Below, piece after piece: positions 25,024 through 32,605 of a stretch of DNA of 64,000 nucleotides (positions within the stretch are counted from its first letter, which is position 1; each line of letters opens with the position of its first letter). Origin of the DNA: Aequorivita sp. UBA3180. Its GTDB lineage: Bacteria > Bacteroidota > Bacteroidia > Flavobacteriales > Flavobacteriaceae. Location of the stretch: positions 109,591 to 173,590 of the forward strand of contig DEXQ01000018.1 of NCBI GenBank assembly GCA_002364215.1, read 5' to 3'. The position numbers were made by a program, and so were the translations under genes. The notes beneath the pieces are model-generated. The model saw only the letters and a program-made list of their open reading frames with translations, did not search any database and was not told the origin of the DNA.

Positions 25024-25905
25024 ATGGATTATACTTCAAAAATGCTTCGCGATGACGCACTAAAGGGAAAAACAATTGTAGTAACCGGCGGAGGGAGCGG
25101 TCTCGGGAAAGCAATGACAACCTACTTTTTGGAACTTGGCGCCAATGTGGTAATAACTTCCCGAAACCTTGAAAAATTGCAAACTGTAAAAGAGGAACTG
25201 GAAGCCGCAACGGGCGGAAAAGTTTTACCGGTACAATGCGACGTTCGTAACTATGAGGAGGTAGAAGCTATGGTAAGGGCTTCTATAAAAGAATTTGGGA
25301 CCGTTGATGTATTGCTGAACAATGCCGCAGGAAATTTTATTTCACCTACCGAAAGACTTTCTGCAAATGCGTTTGATACAATTATCGATATTGTTTTAAA
25401 GGGAACAAAAAACTGCACCCTTGCCTTCGGAAAACATTGGATTGATAAAAAGGAAACAAACAAAACGGTTTTGAACATAGTTACAACATATGCCTTCACG
25501 GGGTCAGCATACGTTGTGCCAAGCGCCACTGCAAAAGCGGGTGTATTGGCAATGACCCGCTCACTGGCTGTGGAATGGGCAAAGTATGGCATCCGTTTTA
25601 ACGCTATTGCTCCCGGGCCTTTCCCGACAAAAGGCGCTTGGGACAGACTGCTCCCTGGTGATTTAAAGGAAAAATTTGATCCTGCAAAAAAAGTACCCGT
25701 GAAACGTGTCGGTGAACACCAAGAATTGGCAAATCTTGCAGCATATCTTGTTTCCGATTTTTCAGCATATATAAATGGCGAAGTAGTGGTAATTGACGGC
25801 GGCGAATGGCTAAAGGGTGCCGGACAGATGAATCTTTTGGAAGAGGTTCCACAGCAAATGTGGGATATGCTGGAGGCGATGATACGAGAGAAAAAATCTA
25901 AATAA
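25024..25905 (+). CDS. SDR oxidoreductase, 2,4-dienoyl-CoA reductase-like
   Basis: The 293-residue protein has T-G-G-G-S-G-L-G-K-A (cofactor loop), N-N-A-A-G-N-F and an active site reading V-P-S-A-T-A-K-A-G-V-L-A-M-T-R-S-L-A-V-E-W. The usual Tyr of Y-x-x-x-K is replaced, as in mammalian DECR-type 2,4-dienoyl-CoA reductases, whose A-K-A-G-V-D-A-M-T motif is very similar. It would help beta-oxidation of unsaturated fatty acids. A possible -7 element TATCTTTA lies at 24996-25003, 21 bp before the start. Confidence 0.85.
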   Translation: MDYTSKMLRDDALKGKTIVVTGGGSGLGKAMTTYFLELGANVVITSRNLEKLQTVKEELEAATGGKVLPVQCDVRNYEEVEAMVRASIKEFGTVDVLLNNAAGNFISPTERLSANAFDTIIDIVLKGTKNCTLAFGKHWIDKKETNKTVLNIVTTYAFTGSAYVVPSATAKAGVLAMTRSLAVEWAKYGIRFNAIAPGPFPTKGAWDRLLPGDLKEKFDPAKKVPVKRVGEHQELANLAAYLVSDFSAYINGEVVVIDGGEWLKGAGQMNLLEEVPQQMWDMLEAMIREKKSK

Positions 25906-26010
25906 CAAAACCCAAGCACCAAATTCCAAGGCAGTTGATTTTTGATTTTTAAATATTGATATTTATTTGGAATTTGGGGTTTCAAAATTTGGAATTTTCC
26001 CGCAGGGTCA
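25906..26010. repeat. Intergenic inverted repeat of the CCAAATTCCAA type
   Basis: The left part has ACCAAATTCCAAGG and the right part TTTGGAATTTGGGG followed by CAAAATTTGGAATTT in inverted orientation. It is related to the spacer element at 5195-5377. Confidence 0.55.
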
Positions 26011-26092
26011 TTGTTTACTTCCTGTTAACAAAAATGATTTTCTATCCACATAATTAATTGTACTTTTAACTGCTAAAATTTCAAGCAAATTA

Positions 26093-26863
26093 ATGGGTAA
26101 AATAATTGCAATTGCAAACCAAAAAGGAGGCGTGGGCAAGACCACGACCTCAGTAAATTTAGCGGCCTCATTGGGCGTTTTGGAGAAAAAGGTTTTACTC
26201 ATAGATGCTGATCCACAGGCCAACGCCACTTCAGGCTTAGGTATTGATGTGGAAAGTGTTGAAGTTGGAACATACCAATTACTTGAGCACAGTGCCACGG
26301 CAAAGCAAGCCATTGTTTCCACAAATTCACCTAATTTAGATTTGATACCCTCCCACATAGATTTGGTGGCTATCGAGATTGAATTGGTAGATGTGGAAAA
26401 CCGCGAGTATATGCTGAGAAGGGCCATAGAAGGCTTAAAGGCAGATTATGACTATATTCTCATAGATTGCGCGCCATCGTTGGGATTGCTTACATTGAAT
26501 GCCCTAACAGCAGCGGATTCCGTAATTATTCCTATTCAGTGTGAATACTTCGCTTTGGAAGGACTTGGAAAACTTTTGAACACCATTAAAAGTGTCCAAA
26601 AAATTCACAACGTAAACCTCGATATTGAAGGCCTGTTGTTGACTATGTACGACCAGCGCCTACGCCTTTCAAATCAAGTAGTGGATGAGGTGAAAAAGCA
26701 TTTTGACGAAATGGTTTTTGAAACAATCATTCAGCGAAACGTGCGTTTAAGTGAAGCGCCCAGTTATGGTGAAAGCATCATCAGTTACGATGCCGCGAGT
26801 AAAGGCGCCGACAATTATTTAAGCCTGGCGCACGAATTAATTCAGAAAAACGAAAAAGAATAA
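26093..26863 (+). CDS. parA: Chromosome-partitioning ATPase ParA
   Basis: ParA drives origin segregation with ParB. The 256-residue protein has the deviant Walker A K-G-G-V-G-K-T-T (about residues 11-18), the D-A-D-P-Q-A-N motif and D-C-A-P-S-L-G (Walker B region). It is a small ParA without an N-terminal DNA-binding extension, as is usual for chromosomal Soj-type proteins. parB begins at the next base after its stop. A -7-like TACTTTTA is at 26061-26068. Confidence 0.96.
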   Translation: MGKIIAIANQKGGVGKTTTSVNLAASLGVLEKKVLLIDADPQANATSGLGIDVESVEVGTYQLLEHSATAKQAIVSTNSPNLDLIPSHIDLVAIEIELVDVENREYMLRRAIEGLKADYDYILIDCAPSLGLLTLNALTAADSVIIPIQCEYFALEGLGKLLNTIKSVQKIHNVNLDIEGLLLTMYDQRLRLSNQVVDEVKKHFDEMVFETIIQRNVRLSEAPSYGESIISYDAASKGADNYLSLAHELIQKNEKE

Positions 26864-27763
26864 ATGGCGAAAGCGACCAAAAAACAAGCCCTCGGCCGCG
26901 GACTTTCAGCACTTTTGAAAGACCCGTCCAACGATATAAAATCTGTTGCAGACAAGAATGCCGACAAGGTTGTGGGCAGCATTGTAGAGCTGGAATTAGG
27001 CAGTATTGAAGTAAACCCATTTCAGCCACGAACCAGTTTTAACGAAGAATCGCTTCGCGAATTGGCTTCTTCTATCAAAGAATTGGGCGTTATCCAGCCC
27101 ATCACGGTTCGGAAACTGGATTTCAACAAATATCAATTGGTAAGTGGCGAGCGCCGTTTTCGCGCTTCAAAACTGGTTGGCTTGGAAACTATTCCAGCTT
27201 ATATTCGTATTGCGAATGACCAAGAATCCTTGGAAATGGCTTTGGTGGAAAACATCCAACGTCAGGATTTGGACCCCATTGAAATCGCGCTTTCCTACCA
27301 ACGATTGATCGAGGAAATAAACGTTACCCAGGAAGAGCTGAGCGACAGGGTAGGGAAGAACCGTTCCACGATCGCCAACTATTTACGTTTACTGAAACTA
27401 GACCCAATTATCCAAACTGGAATGCGCGACGGTTTTATCACGATGGGCCACGGAAGAGCGTTGATAAACGTTGACGATTTAAACGACCAACTAGATATAT
27501 ACGAAAAGATTTTAAGCCAAAGCCTATCGGTTCGCGATACCGAGGCCTTGGTACGGGGTTATAAAAATCCTGAAGAAAAAACCAAACCACAAAAAGCGAC
27601 TGCGCCGCCTTTTGCCAAAAAGGCAAAGAAGGAATTGACCGATCTTTTTGAGACTTCGGTGGAGGTCAAGGTTTCTAAATCCGGAAAAGGACAGCTTGTA
27701 GTTCCTTTTAAGAACAAAGAAGATTTCGAACGTATTTTGAAGCTAATCAAAAGTGAAAAATAA
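26864..27763 (+). CDS. parB: Chromosome-partitioning protein ParB
   Basis: The 299-residue CTPase/DNA clamp has N-P-F-Q-P-R (box I), G-E-R-R-F-R-A-S (CTP-binding box II), E-N-I-Q-R-Q-D-L-D-P-I-E-I-A and a helix-turn-helix with V-G-K-N-R-S-T-I-A-N-Y-L-R-L-L-K. The start directly abuts the parA stop. I found no obvious parS palindrome near the genes; the site may be elsewhere or degenerate. The end overlaps the DUF5683 gene by 11 bp. Confidence 0.96.
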   Translation: MAKATKKQALGRGLSALLKDPSNDIKSVADKNADKVVGSIVELELGSIEVNPFQPRTSFNEESLRELASSIKELGVIQPITVRKLDFNKYQLVSGERRFRASKLVGLETIPAYIRIANDQESLEMALVENIQRQDLDPIEIALSYQRLIEEINVTQEELSDRVGKNRSTIANYLRLLKLDPIIQTGMRDGFITMGHGRALINVDDLNDQLDIYEKILSQSLSVRDTEALVRGYKNPEEKTKPQKATAPPFAKKAKKELTDLFETSVEVKVSKSGKGQLVVPFKNKEDFERILKLIKSEK

Positions 27764-28334
27764 TTTCCTAAATATTTTTTTTTTAATCTTCGCCACAGCA
27801 CTGTTTGCGCAGACTTCTGATACTTTAACTGTAAAAAAGGAAGAAAGGGTTATTGTGGTGAATGATTCAATTCTGCCAAAGGAAGAATACAATCCCTTGG
27901 CTCCTGCAAAAGCTGCATTTTACTCCGCGGTGGTTCCGGGCCTAGGGCAAGTTTACAATAAAAAATACTGGAAAATCCCCATTATCTATGCAGGAATGGC
28001 GGCTGGCGTTTACTTCTATAAGCAGCAGGATGATGAATATGATCGTTTTCGAGATGCTTACAAACGAAGACTTGCGGGCTATGACGATGATGAATTTCAA
28101 GGAATTTCTGACGACCGATTGATAAATGCCCAGAAATCTGCACAAAAAAACAAAAGCATAAGTATTATCGTTACGGTGGCTTTTTATTTGCTGAATGTAG
28201 TTGATGCCAATGTGGATGCGCATTTGCGACAGTATGAAGTAAGCGAGGACCTTTCACTACAACCCAATTTCGATTATAGCCAATTCAATGCGAAACCCCA
28301 GTACGGAATGTCGCTGACATATCGGTTTAAGTAG
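27753..28334 (+). CDS. DUF5683 protein (exported, membrane-associated)
   Basis: The GTG at 27753 lies inside the end of parB (11-bp overlap), and the protein starts with a Sec signal (T-A-L-F-A-Q). The domain has Y-S-A-V-V-P-G-L-G-Q-V-Y-N-K-K-Y-W-K-I-P, typical of DUF5683, with one or two further hydrophobic helices (about residues 72-85 and 130-150). The family sits between parB and dapB in many Bacteroidota; its role is unknown. The translational overlap means it is cotranscribed with parAB. Confidence 0.88.
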   Translation: MKNNFLNIFFLIFATALFAQTSDTLTVKKEERVIVVNDSILPKEEYNPLAPAKAAFYSAVVPGLGQVYNKKYWKIPIIYAGMAAGVYFYKQQDDEYDRFRDAYKRRLAGYDDDEFQGISDDRLINAQKSAQKNKSISIIVTVAFYLLNVVDANVDAHLRQYEVSEDLSLQPNFDYSQFNAKPQYGMSLTYRFK

Positions 28335-28429
28335 AATACAGAGAACAGAATAAAGATGAGAGAACAAAGAAATATGAACCAAGAATGGATGCAACTTTTT
28401 GTATGTATTCCTCATACTTCCGTCACCCT

Positions 28430-28476
28430 TTATCCGTCACCCAGCACCCAACACCCATCACCCAACACCCGCCAAT
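28430..28476 (+). repeat. C-rich low-complexity repeat (CACCCAACACCCATCACCC type)
   Basis: Short units of CACCC with A/T spacers run up to the dapB start region. They are open in the dapB frame (residues S-V-T-Q-H-P-T-P-I-T-Q-H-P) but lack any protein character, so I treat them as an intergenic repeat and start dapB after them. Confidence 0.6.
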
Positions 28477-28477
28477 T

Positions 28478-29179
28478 ATGAAAATAGCACTACTCGGTTA
28501 CGGAAAAATGGGCAAGACCATTGAAAAATTGGCTTTGGTAAAGGGCCATTCCATCGTTTTTAAAAGTACGAGCGAATCTTCCGAAGGAAATTTTGACGAA
28601 GCTGAGGTTGCTATTGAATTTTCTTCTCCCGAAGCTGCCGTTGAAAACATTTCCAAGGCATTGAAAGCTGGAATACCCGTTGTTTCTGGTACGACTGGTT
28701 GGTTGGAAAATTATGAGGAAATGGTAAAGTTGTGTGAAAACCGTAACGGAAGCTTCATCTATGCGTCCAACTTCAGCGTGGGGGTAAATCTTTTTTTCAG
28801 CATAAATGAATACGCAGCAAAGTTGATGGCGCCTTGGAAGGAGTACGATGTTTCGGTAGGAGAGATACACCACCTTCAAAAGAAGGATGCACCCAGTGGA
28901 ACGGCAATAACCATTGCCGAAGGAATTTTGAAACACAGTGTTAAAAAGGATTGGAGGTTGGATGCTTCCCAAAAAAATAGTTTAAATATTACTGCTAAAA
29001 GAGAAGAGGATGTAAAAGGAACGCATATAGTTTCCTATGATTCTTCAATAGATACCATTTCTTTAAAACATGAAGCGCATAGCCGTGACGGATTTGCGCT
29101 GGGGGCTATTTTGGCAGCGGAATTTTTAAAGAATAAGAAGGGAATATTTACTATGAAAAATGTATTGGGAATTGAATAA
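28478..29179 (+). CDS. dapB: 4-hydroxy-tetrahydrodipicolinate reductase
   Basis: DapB reduces the product of DapA with NAD(P)H in lysine and diaminopimelate synthesis. From ATG 28478 the protein has 233 residues, with G-Y-G-K-M-G-K (cofactor loop), V-V-S-G-T-T-G-W, A-S-N-F-S-V-G-V-N (substrate loop) and H-H-L-Q-K-K-D-A-P-S-G-T-A (catalytic His and Lys). The G-A/R-M-G loop lacks the usual basic pair, as in other Bacteroidota DapB. It supplies peptidoglycan precursors, fitting its place among growth genes. Confidence 0.95.
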   Translation: MKIALLGYGKMGKTIEKLALVKGHSIVFKSTSESSEGNFDEAEVAIEFSSPEAAVENISKALKAGIPVVSGTTGWLENYEEMVKLCENRNGSFIYASNFSVGVNLFFSINEYAAKLMAPWKEYDVSVGEIHHLQKKDAPSGTAITIAEGILKHSVKKDWRLDASQKNSLNITAKREEDVKGTHIVSYDSSIDTISLKHEAHSRDGFALGAILAAEFLKNKKGIFTMKNVLGIE

Positions 29180-29203
29180 TAACAAATCCCAAATTCACAG
29201 GAA

Positions 29204-29228
29204 TGTCACCCTGAGCGCAGTCGAAGGG
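29204..29228 (-). repeat. Dispersed repeat, CCTTCGACTGCGCTCAGG type
   Basis: This is the inverted copy of 17417-17441 (23 of 25 identical), in the dapB-lepB spacer, and is preceded by an AAATCCCAAATT word. Its repeated occurrence in spacers marks a dispersed element. Confidence 0.8.
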
Positions 29229-29251
29229 CCAAATTAACAAATTTACATATT

Positions 29252-30811
29252 ATGAGTTGGACAGGTTGGTTTATATTTTTTTTAATAGTTCAGGTAATTC
29301 ATTTTGCCGGAACGTGGAAGTTGTACCAGATAGCAGGTAGAAAAGCTTGGGAAGCAGCCGTGCCGGTTTACAATGCCGTAATTTTGATGAAGATTATCAA
29401 CCGTCCGTGGTGGTGGACTATTTTGCTTTTCGTTCCCATCGTAAATTTGATAATGTTCCCGGTGGTTTGGGTGGAAACCTTGCGCAGTTTTGGGCGTAAT
29501 TCCACAACTGATACTGTTTTGGTTTTACTCACTTTGGGCTTATACATTTATTATATCAACTACACCCAAAGAGTAACCCATATAAAAGATAGAAGCCTGA
29601 AACCGCGTACTTCCACGGGAGAGTGGGTGAGTTCCATACTTTTTGCGGTAGTTGCGGCTACCATAGTGCATACCTATTTTATGCAACCATTTACCATCCC
29701 TACTTCTTCATTGGAAAAAACTCTTTTGGTAGGCGATTTTCTTTTTGTGAGCAAATTCCATTATGGAGCGCGCACGCCAATGACGCCTATTTCATTCCCA
29801 ATGGTGCACGACACTATTCCTTTGGTTAAAACAAAATCGTACCTTTCATATCCGCAGATTCCGTATTTCAGATTTCCGGGATTCCAGGATATAAAACGTA
29901 ACGATATTGTAGTTTTTAACTGGCCCGTGGATACGGTAAATGCTTTTCAGCAGTACGGCGACGGCAAATATTACTATAAGCCTATTGATAAAAAATCGAA
30001 TTACGTAAAGCGCTGCGTAGGCCTTCCAGGGGATTCTTTGGAGGTTCGCGATGGCTATGTTTTTATTAACGGAAAACAAAATGAATTACCCGATAGAGCA
30101 AAGCTTCAGTTTAGTTATGACGTTCAGGTAAATAGTCAGCTAAACCCTGAAATGCTTTACAATCGTTATGATATTACCGATCGTTATGGCTTCGGAAATA
30201 ACACCTACCGTTTTGGGGGAATTTCGGAAGAGTCCTTAAACATGTTGAAAAACAATCCAAATGTGGTGAATATTTCCCGCTTCCGAAGTGAAAAGGGGGT
30301 ATGGAATGAAGGTACATTTCCAGATAGTCAAAATTATCCTTGGAACAATGATTTCTTTGGTCCTCTTTACATTCCAAAGAAAGGCGCAACAGTTTCCATT
30401 ACCGCTGAAACCCTACCGTTGTATAGACGCGTTATTGAAGTTTATGAAGGAAGCGAGCTGGGAATTGAAAATAAAATTACCCAATCCGGCACTGAAGTTT
30501 TATTGAATGGTCAGCCGATTACGAATTATACATTCAAAATGGATTATTACTGGATGATGGGGGATAACCGCAACAACAGTGAAGACGCCCGAACGTGGGG
30601 TTTTGTACCTTTCAATCACGTTGTGGGCAAGCCCGTATTTGTGTGGATGAGTTGGGATGGTGTAAATAAGAAAGTTCGTTGGGAACGTCTTTTCACCACC
30701 GTTGGCGGTAGCGGAAAACCAGTTTCTTATCTAATGTACTTCGTGATTGCCGTAATCGGTTGGTTCGCCTTTGATTTTTGGAGAAAAAGAAAAAAAGGAG
30801 CTAAAAAGTAA
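29252..30811 (+). CDS. lepB: Signal peptidase I with N-terminal DUF5684 membrane domain
   Basis: LepB removes signal peptides of exported proteins. The 519 residues are unusually long for the family. Residues 1-110 are a DUF5684-like membrane domain with three or four helices and a Trp-rich R-P-W-W-W turn. The S26 catalytic domain starts near 125 with its own transmembrane anchor. The nucleophile lies in I-P-T-S-S-L-E-K-T-L (Ser153 the likely one), the general base Lys253 in Y-V-K-R-C-V-G-L-P-G-D, and the end has M-G-D-N-R-N-N-S-E-D-A-R. The long insert between is typical of Bacteroidota. It shares the par-dap-lep block. Confidence 0.94.
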   Translation: MSWTGWFIFFLIVQVIHFAGTWKLYQIAGRKAWEAAVPVYNAVILMKIINRPWWWTILLFVPIVNLIMFPVVWVETLRSFGRNSTTDTVLVLLTLGLYIYYINYTQRVTHIKDRSLKPRTSTGEWVSSILFAVVAATIVHTYFMQPFTIPTSSLEKTLLVGDFLFVSKFHYGARTPMTPISFPMVHDTIPLVKTKSYLSYPQIPYFRFPGFQDIKRNDIVVFNWPVDTVNAFQQYGDGKYYYKPIDKKSNYVKRCVGLPGDSLEVRDGYVFINGKQNELPDRAKLQFSYDVQVNSQLNPEMLYNRYDITDRYGFGNNTYRFGGISEESLNMLKNNPNVVNISRFRSEKGVWNEGTFPDSQNYPWNNDFFGPLYIPKKGATVSITAETLPLYRRVIEVYEGSELGIENKITQSGTEVLLNGQPITNYTFKMDYYWMMGDNRNNSEDARTWGFVPFNHVVGKPVFVWMSWDGVNKKVRWERLFTTVGGSGKPVSYLMYFVIAVIGWFAFDFWRKRKKGAKK

Positions 30812-30823
30812 ATTATAAAAGGC

Positions 30824-30867
30824 CACGAATACACGAATAAAATTTAAAAAATATTCGTGTATTCGTG
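30824..30867. repeat. 16-bp inverted repeat between convergent genes
   Basis: CACGAATACACGAATA (30824-30839) and its exact complement (30852-30867) flank a 12-nt AT-rich centre. Each arm is itself a repeat of CACGAATA. It lies between lepB and the convergent sugar dehydrogenase gene and could act as a transcription barrier or be a small mobile repeat. Confidence 0.85.
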
Positions 30868-30874
30868 TCTAATT

Positions 30875-31993
30875 TTATTCAGGCACCAATCTGAAAATTC
30901 CCTGTCCTTCCACGGCGATATAAATCAACCCGTCCGGCCCCATTTTTACATTCCGAACGCGACCAATGTCCTGTGCAATTTTTTCACGGTTTGTAACTTT
31001 TTCGCCTTCCAAAGTGAGCAATTCCACGTAGGCAAACTTTAGAGAACCAACTAACAATTTACCCTTCCACTGCGGGTATTTATCGCTCGTAACAAACGCC
31101 ATTCCGCAGGGCGCAATAGACGGAACCCAATAATAGATAGGCGGTTCAATTCCCGGTTTTGTGGTTTCATCGGTAATTTTGGTACCGCTATAATTAATGC
31201 CATATGTAACTGTAACCCAACCGTAATTGGCACCTTTTTTCACGATATTTATTTCATCACCGCCTTTTGGGCCGTGCTCATGCATCCAGATCTCTCCAGT
31301 TTCGGGATGCTTCGCCATTCCCTGTGGGTTTCGATTTCCGTAGGTAAAAATTGCTTTTTTGGCATTCGGTTCGTTATAAAAAGGATTATCTGTCGGGATG
31401 CTCCCATCGTCGTTCAAGCGATAGATTTTTCCGCCATCACGGGTTATGTCCTGCGGATTTACTTCCCTTTCCCCACGTTCGCCAATAGAAAAATACACAA
31501 ACCCATCATTGTCAAATTCAATGCGCGAACCGAAGTGCTGTCCGGCAGTAGTATTGGGTTCGGCTTTGTAGAGGGTTTCAATATTCGTTAGTGAACTACC
31601 TTCTAGTTTGCAACGCATTAAGGCTGTGTGTCCGCCATTTCCAGGACCTTCTGTGGAAGCATAGGTAATATAAATCCATCCGTTTTCATTGTAATTTGGG
31701 TTCAATTCAATATCCATCAATCCACCCTGGCCACTGTTATAAACTTTCGGAACATTAGCTATTTCGTTTTTTTTACCATTTTTAAAATGAATCAACCGTC
31801 CATTCTTTTCCGTAATGAGCATACTGCCATCTGGAAGCCACGTCATGCCCCACGGAATGGTAAGCCCTTTTACAATCTCTTCTACTTTATAGGTTTGTGG
31901 TTCGGTTTTTAGCGCTACATCATCTTTCTTTTTCTGTTGGGCACAGGAACCAAAAACCACAAATGCGGCTAATAAAAAAAAATATTTTTTCAT
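30875..31993 (-). CDS. PQQ-dependent aldose sugar dehydrogenase-like lipoprotein
   Basis: 372 residues with a lipoprotein signal (G-S-C-A-Q-Q, Cys17). The beta-propeller belongs to the soluble glucose dehydrogenase/YliI family: I-P-W-G-M-T-W-L-P-D-G, G-Q-G-G-L-M-D-I-E-L, R-N-P-Q-G-M-A, H-E-H-G-P-K-G-G-D-E-I-N and Y-Y-W-V-P-S-I-A. It should oxidise an aldose at the C1 position with PQQ in the periplasm; no PQQ synthesis genes are in the window. Its -7 element TATCTTTA is at 32010-32017. Convergent to lepB. Confidence 0.9.
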   Translation of the reverse strand: MKKYFFLLAAFVVFGSCAQQKKKDDVALKTEPQTYKVEEIVKGLTIPWGMTWLPDGSMLITEKNGRLIHFKNGKKNEIANVPKVYNSGQGGLMDIELNPNYNENGWIYITYASTEGPGNGGHTALMRCKLEGSSLTNIETLYKAEPNTTAGQHFGSRIEFDNDGFVYFSIGERGEREVNPQDITRDGGKIYRLNDDGSIPTDNPFYNEPNAKKAIFTYGNRNPQGMAKHPETGEIWMHEHGPKGGDEINIVKKGANYGWVTVTYGINYSGTKITDETTKPGIEPPIYYWVPSIAPCGMAFVTSDKYPQWKGKLLVGSLKFAYVELLTLEGEKVTNREKIAQDIGRVRNVKMGPDGLIYIAVEGQGIFRLVPE

Positions 31994-32009
31994 AGTATTC
32001 GATTTTAGC

Positions 32010-32017
32010 TAAAGATA
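32010..32017 (-). promoter_or_regulatory. -7 promoter element for the sugar dehydrogenase gene
   Basis: TATCTTTA on the minus strand, 16 bp before the ATG, matches TAnnTTTG at all but the last base. Confidence 0.4.
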
Positions 32018-32060
32018 CCAAAAGTTGAAAGGAATTTCCTAAAAGGATTCACAATTCCTT

Positions 32061-32092
32061 TTTGCCGAAACCTCTAACATACCTTATCTTTA
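32061..32092 (+). promoter_or_regulatory. Promoter of the acyl-CoA carboxylase operon
   Basis: TTTG (32061-32064), a 20-bp spacer and TATCTTTA (32085-32092) fit the Bacteroidota promoter pattern, 18 bp before the first ATG. Confidence 0.6.
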
Positions 32093-32110
32093 ACCAAAAT
32101 TTTTAAAATT

Positions 32111-32605
32111 ATGGAAGAGCGCTATCACGTTAAGGTAGATGAAAATTATGAGTTTCCCTTAACCGCCAAGGACGTGGAACAGATTGACCAAGCAGAACTT
32201 TCGGGACAAAAAGTTCACCTACTTCACAATAATATATCTTTCGCAATCGAACTTTTAAAGAGTGATTTTGTTAATAGAAACTATCTCATAAAAGTTAACG
32301 GAAACACTTACGAAGTGAGTATTTCCACTCCTTTGGACCAACTCATTAAAGAAATGGGGCTTTCCCTTGGAAATGCCTCGGTTGAGGATGAAATCCACGC
32401 ACCTATGCCGGGCATTATTTTGGAAGTAAATGTTTCTGAAGGCGATGAAGTTAAAAAAGGAGATTTCCTATGTGTTTTGGAAGCAATGAAAATGGAAAAT
32501 ACCCTAACAGCACCGCGGGATGGCATTATAAAGTCTGTAAACATCGCTAAAGGTGAAACCGTGGATAAAGGAAAATTGCTAATAGAATTAGAAAAAAATG
32601 ATTAA
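32111..32605 (+). CDS. Biotin carboxyl carrier protein of an acyl-CoA carboxylase
   Basis: The 164-residue carrier has an N-terminal unique part (1-85) and a C-terminal biotinyl domain with A-P-M-P-G-I-I-L-E-V and E-A-M-K-M-E-N-T; the biotinylated lysine is Lys127. It carries CO2 between the carboxylase and transferase subunits. The next gene begins inside its last codons (8-bp overlap), so the operon is tightly coupled. The form with a separate carrier next to AccC- and PccB-like proteins is common for Bacteroidota propionyl-CoA or related carboxylases. Confidence 0.93.
   Translation: MEERYHVKVDENYEFPLTAKDVEQIDQAELSGQKVHLLHNNISFAIELLKSDFVNRNYLIKVNGNTYEVSISTPLDQLIKEMGLSLGNASVEDEIHAPMPGIILEVNVSEGDEVKKGDFLCVLEAMKMENTLTAPRDGIIKSVNIAKGETVDKGKLLIELEKND

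Noticed and set aside
26000..28334. parS site near parAB
   Set aside because: I found no TGTTNCACGTGAAACA-like palindrome in the region.
28385..28477. N-terminal extension of dapB from an upstream ATG
   Set aside because: The extra residues are encoded by the CACCC repeat and precede the conserved M-K-I-A-L-L-G-Y-G-K start.
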